Assembly (NCBI GenBank): GCA_963842795.1
Contig: CAWJHV010000026.1
Coordinates: forward strand, 186,001 to 250,000
Source of the DNA: WHSW01 sp963842795
GTDB taxonomy: Bacteria > Actinomycetota > Thermoleophilia > Solirubrobacterales > 70-9
Direction of reading: 5' to 3'
Length of the DNA: 64,000 nucleotides
The notes below the pieces were generated by a model. It was not told where the DNA came from and made no database searches. It worked only from the letters and a program-made list of their open reading frames with translations. The position numbers were made by a program, and so were the translations under genes. Shown piece by piece: positions 59,120 to 64,000 of this stretch; within the stretch, counting starts at the first letter, position 1; every line of letters starts with the position of its first letter.

Positions 59120-59990
59120 ACTCCTCGGCGGCCTCCACCAGCACCCGGGCCATCGCCGAGGTCGGCTCCCCCTCCGGCCAGACGATGCCGATCGGCTGGT
59201 GGCGCTGCGGCTCGAGGCGCAGGAGCGACATGCCCTCGGGCACGGAGTAAGCCTGCAGCCAGGAGTCGGCGAGGACGGCGCAGAGCCGGCCCTCGCGGAC
59301 ATGGGCGTGCAGGGTCGAGATCGAGTTCGTCTCGACGACGGGCTGGGCCTGCGCGCCCGCCTCCGCGAAGTTGCGGTCGACGATGCGGCGGTTCTGCATG
59401 TCGGGCGAGAGCAGGCAGAGGGGCGCCTCCGCGGCCGCCTCCCACGAGATGCTCTCGCTCTCCGCCCACCGGCTTTCGCTCGGCGCGATGAACACGTAAC
59501 CCTCCTCGTAGAGCCGCTTCGAGCGAACCGCGTGCAGCGGCTCGTTCTCGAGATAGGTGACCCCGGCGTCGAGCTCGGACTCCTGGAGCCCGCGCTCGAT
59601 TTCGCGCGAGCTGAGCGAGCGGATCGCGAACCGCAGGTCGGGATGGCGGCGCCGCAGCGGCCCGGTCAGCCGCGGGACGACCGGGAGCGAGGTCGGGATT
59701 GCCCCCAGGCGGAGCTTGCCGCCCGTGCCGGAGTGCATGAGGGCGAGGTCGGCCTCCATGCCCTCGCAGTCGGTGAGGATGCGCTGCGCCCAGGCGACGG
59801 CCCGCTCCCCCTCGGGGGTCAGCTCCTCGAACTGGTGCCCGCGGCGCACGAGCGGGACCCTGAACTCGTCCTCGAGTCGCTGGATCGCCTTCGAGAGCGT
59901 CGCCTGGGAGACGTGGCAGGCCGCCGCGGCCCGGCCGAAATGGCGCTCGCGGGCCAGGGCGTTCAGGTAGATGAGCTGCTGGATTACCAC
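59043..59990 (-). CDS. LysR-family transcriptional regulator
   Basis: 315 residues from GTG 59990. N-terminal helix-turn-helix (FGRAAAACHVSQATLSKAIQ, RLEDEFRVPLVRR) and effector domain (LRLGAIPTSLPVVPRLTGPL, LDAGVTYLENEP, WPEGEPTSAMARVLVEAAEE); a Pro/Ser-rich tail ends it. Divergent from the formate dehydrogenase operon with a 25-bp palindrome between, the standard layout for a LysR activator of that operon. The inducer could be formate or a one-carbon intermediate; unknown. Confidence 0.9.
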   Translation of the reverse strand: MVIQQLIYLNALARERHFGRAAAACHVSQATLSKAIQRLEDEFRVPLVRRGHQFEELTPEGERAVAWAQRILTDCEGMEADLALMHSGTGGKLRLGAIPTSLPVVPRLTGPLRRRHPDLRFAIRSLSSREIERGLQESELDAGVTYLENEPLHAVRSKRLYEEGYVFIAPSESRWAESESISWEAAAEAPLCLLSPDMQNRRIVDRNFAEAGAQAQPVVETNSISTLHAHVREGRLCAVLADSWLQAYSVPEGMSLLRLEPQRHQPIGIVWPEGEPTSAMARVLVEAAEEFNSGLVPAPSSSPPAAPSPSPRPRP

Positions 59991-60000
59991 CCGGGAATCA

Positions 60001-60025
60001 TCTCGATAGCCTCAGGCTATCGAGA
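60001..60025. promoter_or_regulatory. LysR-type operator palindrome
   Basis: TCTCGATAGCCT, a single central C, then the exact reverse complement: 12-bp arms. Its centre holds TAG-N7-CTA, a T-N11-A box as used by LysR regulators. It lies 11 bp before the LysR start and 80 bp before the formate dehydrogenase operon, so the regulator probably represses itself and activates the operon from here. Confidence 0.75.
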
Positions 60026-60104
60026 GGTCGGCAGAAACTGTTGTCCGCGGGCGCCCCAGCGAGGACAGTTGGGAGTCCCTCCCAGCACCGGAGCGCTAGA
60101 AGCC

Positions 60105-61757
60105 TTGTCGAAGAATCTGGTCGAGCTCGTGCGGCGCCATCACGGCGAAGCCGCCCCCACCGCGCTCGAGGTGCTGAAGGACGCGCTCGAGCGCAACGGC
60201 GAGATCACGGACGCCGATCGCCGCGAGGCCGCGGAACGCTCCGGCCTCCCCGAGGCCACGGTTCACGGCGTCTCCACCTTCTACGACGACCTCCTGCAGC
60301 CGCGCGGCGCGCGCCACGTCCGCGTCTGCACCGGGACCGCCTGCTTCGCCGCCACGGGCGACGAGCACGTCGACCGGATCCGCGACGGGTTCGGGCTCGA
60401 GCTCGGCGAGCGCAGCGACGACAGGTCGGTCTCGCTCGCCGAGACCGTCTGCCTGGGCTTCTGCCATTCCTCCCCCGCGGTCCGCGACGGCGACGTGATC
60501 GACGCCGGGCCCGGGGTCGTCGAGCGGGTCCTCGCGGGCGAGTGCGCGCAGGCCGCCGAGCCCGAGTGGCGGTCGGCGCTCGACGAGCCGGTGCTGACCC
60601 TGCCCGGGGACTGGTCCGGCCTCGAGCGGGCGCTCGCGGAGCTCGCCCCCGAGGAGCTCCTCCACGAGGTCGAGGAGGCCGACGTGCGCGGACGGGGCGG
60701 CGCGGGCTTTCCCGCAGGCCGGAAGTGGGCGTTCACCCGCGCGGCCGAGGGGGACGAGAAGTTCATCGTCGCCAACGGCGACGAGGGCGACCCGGGCTCG
60801 TACATCGACAAGTACCTGATGGAGGGCAGCCCGGCGCTCCTGCTCGAGGGAATGGCGCTCGCCGGCTACGCCGTCGGGGCCGGGCACGGCTTCGTGCTCA
60901 CCCGCTCCGAGTACCCGCTGTCCAAGCCCGCGCTCGACGCGGCGGCCGCGGAGGCCCGCCGGAGGGGCCTGCTCGGCACGGACATCGCCGGAACCGGCTT
61001 CGACTTCGACGTGACCGTCCTCGAGGGGGCGGGCTCCTACGTCGTCGGCGAGGAGACGGCGCTGCTCGCCTGCCTGCAGGGGCTGCGCGGCACGGTCTCG
61101 GCCAGGCCCCCGTTCCCGGCCCAGCGCGGCCTGCACGGCCGCCCGACGGTCGTCAACAACGTCGAGACGCTCTGCAACGTCCCCTTCATCGCCCGGTCCG
61201 GGGCCGGCGCGTACCGCGCCATCAGCCCCGGCGCGACGCCGGGCTCGAAGCTGATCTGCTTCAACGAGCGCTTCACCCGCCCGGGCGTCTACGAGGTGCC
61301 GTTCGGCCGTCCGGTCGTCGAGCTGTGCGAGCAGCTCGCCGGCGGACTCCGGGACGGGCGGGCGATCAAGGCGCTGCAGATCGGCGGCCCGCTCGGCGGG
61401 ATCCTGCCGGCGAGCCGGATGGAGGTGCCGTTCGACTTCGGTCCCCTCGCGGACGAGGGCTGCATGCTCGGCCATGGCGGGATCCTCGCCTTCGACGACC
61501 GGACCGACATGCGCGACGTCGCCCGGCACCTGCTGCATTTCGGCGCCGACGAGAGCTGCGGCAAGTGCTTCCCGTGCAGGATCGGGTTGGCGCGCGCGCA
61601 CGAGATGTTCGTCGCGGACCGGCCGGTCGACCGCGCCCGGCTCGAGGACCTCTTGGAGGCCCTGGAGGTCGGTAGCCTCTGTGCACACGGAGGAGGCATG
61701 CCAGCGCCCATCCGCAGCCTGCTGAAGCACTTTCCCGAGGAGTTGGGAGTCCTATGA
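60105..61757 (+). CDS. NAD-linked formate dehydrogenase, fused NuoE-NuoF-like subunit
   Basis: 550 residues from TTG 60105. Residues about 1-150 are NuoE-like with [2Fe-2S] cysteines (CTGTACFAATG and CLGFC). The rest is NuoF-like: NADH/FMN site GRGGAGFPAGRKWAF, NGDEGDPGSYIDKYLMEG, GAGSYVVGEETALL, and [4Fe-4S] cysteines ESCGKCFPCRIG plus SLCAHGG. Fusion of the two diaphorase parts in one chain is seen in several soluble NAD-formate dehydrogenases and hydrogenases. Transfers electrons from formate oxidation to NAD+. ATGA overlap with the next gene. Confidence 0.9.
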   Translation: MSKNLVELVRRHHGEAAPTALEVLKDALERNGEITDADRREAAERSGLPEATVHGVSTFYDDLLQPRGARHVRVCTGTACFAATGDEHVDRIRDGFGLELGERSDDRSVSLAETVCLGFCHSSPAVRDGDVIDAGPGVVERVLAGECAQAAEPEWRSALDEPVLTLPGDWSGLERALAELAPEELLHEVEEADVRGRGGAGFPAGRKWAFTRAAEGDEKFIVANGDEGDPGSYIDKYLMEGSPALLLEGMALAGYAVGAGHGFVLTRSEYPLSKPALDAAAAEARRRGLLGTDIAGTGFDFDVTVLEGAGSYVVGEETALLACLQGLRGTVSARPPFPAQRGLHGRPTVVNNVETLCNVPFIARSGAGAYRAISPGATPGSKLICFNERFTRPGVYEVPFGRPVVELCEQLAGGLRDGRAIKALQIGGPLGGILPASRMEVPFDFGPLADEGCMLGHGGILAFDDRTDMRDVARHLLHFGADESCGKCFPCRIGLARAHEMFVADRPVDRARLEDLLEALEVGSLCAHGGGMPAPIRSLLKHFPEELGVL

Positions 61758-62518
61758 CGCGGAGCGGAGCGAAGCGGAGTCGCGCCGCCGTTGAGGCGCC
61801 TGATTCGAGCTCGCGTGTCAGCGTCGACGGGGTGGAGGTCGAGGTCCCGGACGGCGCGACCGTTCTCGAGGCCGCCCGGGCCGCGGGCAAGTGGGTGCCG
61901 ACCCTCTGCTACGACGAGCGCCAGGACCCCTTCGGTGCCTGCAGGGTCTGCCTCGTCGGATCCTCTCAGGCGAGCGCGGACGAGGACGCCCGGGCGGTGA
62001 TCCCGGCCTGCACCACACCCTGCGTGGACGACATGGAGATCCATACCGAGGATCCGCGCGCCCGGCGGGTCGCGACCGCCGTCGTCGAGCTGGTGCTCTC
62101 CGAGCTGCCCGTGCCACCGCCGGACGAGAGCGAGCTCGCTCAGGTCGCGGCCCGGCTCGAGGTCGGCGAGCCGCGGTGGCCCGGCGAGGTCCACCCGCCG
62201 CGTCCCGCCGACGACCGCCACCCGTACCTGACCTTCAGGCACGACCTGTGCATCTCGTGCGGTCGCTGCGTCCGGGCGTGCGACGAGGTCCAGGGGACCT
62301 TCGCCCTGACCGCGACCGGCCGGGGCTTCGAGGCGAACATCGCGGCGGGCCTCGACGAGGGCTTCCGCGATTCCGCCTGCGTTTCGTGCGGAGCCTGCGC
62401 CGACACGTGTCCCACCGAAGCGATCAGCGAGCCCACGGTGATCGCGCTCACCCACGACGCGGAGCGAAGCGAAGCGAGTTGCGCCGCCGTTGAGGCGCCT
62501 AATGGAGGAACGAGATGA
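61754..62518 (+). CDS. Formate dehydrogenase iron-sulfur subunit (NuoG N-terminal-like), flanked by repeats
   Basis: 254 residues from ATG 61754. Residues about 20-110 form a [2Fe-2S] plant-type domain (CYDERQDPFGACRVCLV, CTTPC); about 170-240 hold two [4Fe-4S] sets (CISCGRCVRACDEVQG, CVSCGACADTCPTEA). Carries electrons between the molybdenum subunit and the NuoEF-like subunit. In most relatives this module is fused to the catalytic subunit; here it is a separate gene, with junction repeat B encoding its first 18 residues and repeat C its last 17 or so. Confidence 0.9.
   Translation: MTRSGAKRSRAAVEAPDSSSRVSVDGVEVEVPDGATVLEAARAAGKWVPTLCYDERQDPFGACRVCLVGSSQASADEDARAVIPACTTPCVDDMEIHTEDPRARRVATAVVELVLSELPVPPPDESELAQVAARLEVGEPRWPGEVHPPRPADDRHPYLTFRHDLCISCGRCVRACDEVQGTFALTATGRGFEANIAAGLDEGFRDSACVSCGACADTCPTEAISEPTVIALTHDAERSEASCAAVEAPNGGTR
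61755..61804 (+). repeat. Junction repeat, copy B
   Basis: 50-bp copy: TGACGCGGAGCGGAGCGAAG to GCGCCGCCGTTGAGGCGCCT-GAT. Its first three bases are the stop codon of the NuoEF gene; with the preceding A they form the start codon of the iron-sulfur subunit. Encodes TRSGAKRSRAAVEAPD at that subunit's N-terminus. One base longer than copies A and C. Confidence 0.8.
62455..62503 (+). repeat. Junction repeat, copy C
   Basis: 49-bp copy, nearly identical to copy A (CGACGCGGAGCGAAGCGAAG to GCGCCGCCGTTGAGGCGCCT-AAT). It lies inside the last codons of the iron-sulfur subunit (DAERSEASCAAVEAPN) and 11 bp before the ATG of the catalytic subunit, whose ribosome site GGAGG follows directly. Confidence 0.8.
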
Positions 62519-64000
62519 ATGAGCTCTACGACTCAGAGGTGACGACCACGTGCGGATATTGCGGGGTCGGTTGTCGGCTCGAGACGCACGTCGCCGACGG
62601 CAAGGTCGTCTCGATCAGCCCGGCGCTCGACGGACCCGCCAACGAGGGACACACCTGCCTCAAGGGCCGCTTCGCCCATCAGTTCTCGAAGCGGCGCGAC
62701 CGCCTGACGACGCCGCTGATCCGCGAGGCGGGCGGCGAGCTGCGGTCCGCGAGCTGGGACGAGGCGATCGGGCGGATCGCCTCCGAGCTCGGGCGGATCA
62801 AGGCCGACCACGGGGCGAACGCGATCGCCGGGCTCGCGTCCTCGCGGGCAACCAACGAGGACTGCTACGCGATGTCGCGCCTGATGCGCGGCGCGATCGG
62901 GACCAACAACATCGACAACTGCTCGCGCGTCTGTCACTCGCCGACCTCGTTCGCGATGCGCAAGTCGCTGGGCCTGTCGGGCGCAACCGGCTCGTTCACC
63001 GACTTCGACCACGCCGACGCGACGATCATCATCGGCGCCAATCCCACCGAGGGCCACCCGGTCGTCGGCGCGCGGATCAAGCAGGCGGTGCTGCGGGGCA
63101 TGCGGCTGGTGACGATCGACCCACGGCGGATCGAGCTCTCCGAGTACGGCACGCTCCACCTCGCGCCGCGCCCGGGGACCAACGCCGCCGTGATGCTCGG
63201 CCTGGCTCACGTGATCGAGCGCGACAGCTTCTGTGACCGCGCGTTCATCGACGCCCGCACCGAGGGCTTCGACGAGCTCCGCGAGCTGCTCGCCTCCTAT
63301 CCGCCCGAGGTCGTCGAGGAGATCAGCGGCGTGCCCGCCGCGGACATCGAGGCGGCGGCGCACATCTACGCCGAGGCTGACAACGCGTGCTTCGCGTGGG
63401 GCCTCGGCGTCACCGAGCACAAGTACGGCTCGGAGGTCGTGCAGCTGATCTGCAACGTCGCGCTGATGACCGGCAAGATCGGGCGCCAGGGCTCGGCGCT
63501 GCTGCCGCTGCGGGGCCAGAACAACGTCCAGGGCTCGTCGGACATGGGAGCCCTGCCCGACACCTATACGGCCTACCGCCCGGTCTCCGACGAGGACGTC
63601 GCGCGCAGCTTCGAGGAGACCTACGGGGTCTCGATCCCGCGGGAGAAGGGCTACAAGGTCCCGGAGATGTTCGACGCGGCGGTCGCCGGCGACCTGAAGG
63701 CGATGTACATCTTCGGCGAGGACGTCGCCCAGACGGATCCCGACACCGCGCACGTCGTGAGGGCGCTCGAGTCGCTGGAGTTCTGTGTCTGCCAGGACAT
63801 CTTCGAGACCGAGACCACGAACTTCGCCGACGTGATCCTGCCGGCCTCGTCGTTCCTCGAGAAGCGGGGGACGTTCACCAACGCCGAGCGCCGCATCCAG
63901 CTCGTCGAGCCGGCGATCGACCCTCCCGGCGAGGCGAAGACGGACTTCGAGATCATCGCGGAGGTGTCGCGGGCGCTCGGCCACGAGACCGGCTGGGACG
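62515..64000 (+). CDS. fdhA: Formate dehydrogenase catalytic molybdopterin subunit, partial at right edge
   Basis: ATG 62515 (ATGA overlap, GGAGGAACG before it); 495 codons before the window ends. Fe4S4 motif CGYCGVGCR and CLKGRF; the active-site segment NNIDNCSRVCHSP has cysteine (TGT), not selenocysteine, followed by the catalytic His. Also IIGANPTEGHPVVGARIKQA, PLRGQNNVQGSSDMGALP, and AERRIQLVEPA. Oxidises formate to CO2 on a Mo- or W-bis-pterin. It would take the formate made by the sox-fhs-fchA route. Confidence 0.95.
   Translation, partial: MNELYDSEVTTTCGYCGVGCRLETHVADGKVVSISPALDGPANEGHTCLKGRFAHQFSKRRDRLTTPLIREAGGELRSASWDEAIGRIASELGRIKADHGANAIAGLASSRATNEDCYAMSRLMRGAIGTNNIDNCSRVCHSPTSFAMRKSLGLSGATGSFTDFDHADATIIIGANPTEGHPVVGARIKQAVLRGMRLVTIDPRRIELSEYGTLHLAPRPGTNAAVMLGLAHVIERDSFCDRAFIDARTEGFDELRELLASYPPEVVEEISGVPAADIEAAAHIYAEADNACFAWGLGVTEHKYGSEVVQLICNVALMTGKIGRQGSALLPLRGQNNVQGSSDMGALPDTYTAYRPVSDEDVARSFEETYGVSIPREKGYKVPEMFDAAVAGDLKAMYIFGEDVAQTDPDTAHVVRALESLEFCVCQDIFETETTNFADVILPASSFLEKRGTFTNAERRIQLVEPAIDPPGEAKTDFEIIAEVSRALGHETGWD

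Noticed and set aside
62920..62940. Possible selenocysteine in the formate dehydrogenase active site
   Set aside because: The codon in the CSRVCH segment is TGT (cysteine), with no in-frame TGA.
1..64000. tRNA, rRNA, insertion sequences, integrases and plasmid origins
   Set aside because: No cloverleaf, rRNA core sequence, transposase motif or iteron array was found on reading both strands; a covariance-model search was not possible.

Overview
The window is GC-rich bacterial DNA packed with short-gap, often overlapping genes (ATGA and GTGA junctions, frequent GTG and TTG starts). Gene content (UbiB/AarF kinase, actinobacterial-style Ser/Thr kinases with FHA proteins, heterotetrameric sarcosine-oxidase genes, R2lox, many DMT exporters) suggests a high-GC actinobacterium, most likely class Thermoleophilia (Solirubrobacterales-like). 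That placement is inferred from gene style only. No rRNA, tRNA, CRISPR array or recognisable transposase was seen.

Left part (1-15.4 kb): the 3' end of an acyl-CoA synthetase; a secreted S74/left-handed-repeat protein divergent from two FHA genes; two tandem paralogous membrane Ser/Thr kinases, one with a collapsed C-lobe; a molybdopterin oxidoreductase broken by a one-base insertion; a DCC thiol-redox protein; a secreted beta-helix protein; a GntR-EamA-UbiB operon; and a flavin reductase.

Middle (15.4-29.1 kb): a UspA, acyl-CoA-dehydrogenase-like and DUF1989-GcvT unit; an APC permease; a Zn-ribbon membrane protein; a CPA1 antiporter with an orphan sensor module; a GAF-PucR regulator divergent from an Amt transporter that is followed by two small membrane proteins; and a class I amidotransferase.

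Core (29.2-38.1 kb and 46.3-64 kb): two copies of a four-part set (type III glutamine synthetase-like ligase plus three split glutamate-synthase-like proteins) resembling gmaS-mgsABC of the N-methylglutamate pathway. Copy 1 also carries a DUF1059 protein, an R2-like ligand-binding oxidase, an unknown 147-residue protein and two FAD amine-oxidase-like proteins. Between the copies lies a divergent soxD-soxA-soxG-soxB-fhs-fchA-eamA operon, and after copy 2 a LysR gene and an NAD-linked formate dehydrogenase operon that runs off the right edge. Read together: an N-methylated amine is ligated or transferred to glutamate, demethylated by the Sox/NMG-dehydrogenase-like complex to methylene-THF, taken through FchA and Fhs to formate with ATP, and oxidised to CO2 with NADH. 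The methylene-THF dehydrogenase step (FolD) is not in the window and the true substrate is not proven.

Two undescribed-looking DNA signals tie this together. (1) A 19-bp motif, consensus CTGGACAAATNGGTACAAA, lies upstream of four units: ACAD/GcvT, UspA/permease, ligase set 1, and sox-fhs/ligase set 2. It looks like the operator of one regulon. (2) A roughly 49-bp repeat sits exactly at gene-gene junctions inside operons (34999, 61755, 62455, diverged copy at 42731). At three of these it begins with the upstream gene's TGA stop, and it encodes an AAVEA-type peptide in frame with a flanking gene.

Accessory genes from 38.6 to 46.3 kb (DUF1772-cupin operon with divergent AraC, VOC protein, class IV aminotransferase plus sulfotransferase-like protein, M19 dipeptidase, OsmC) look like ordinary soil-bacterium metabolism.
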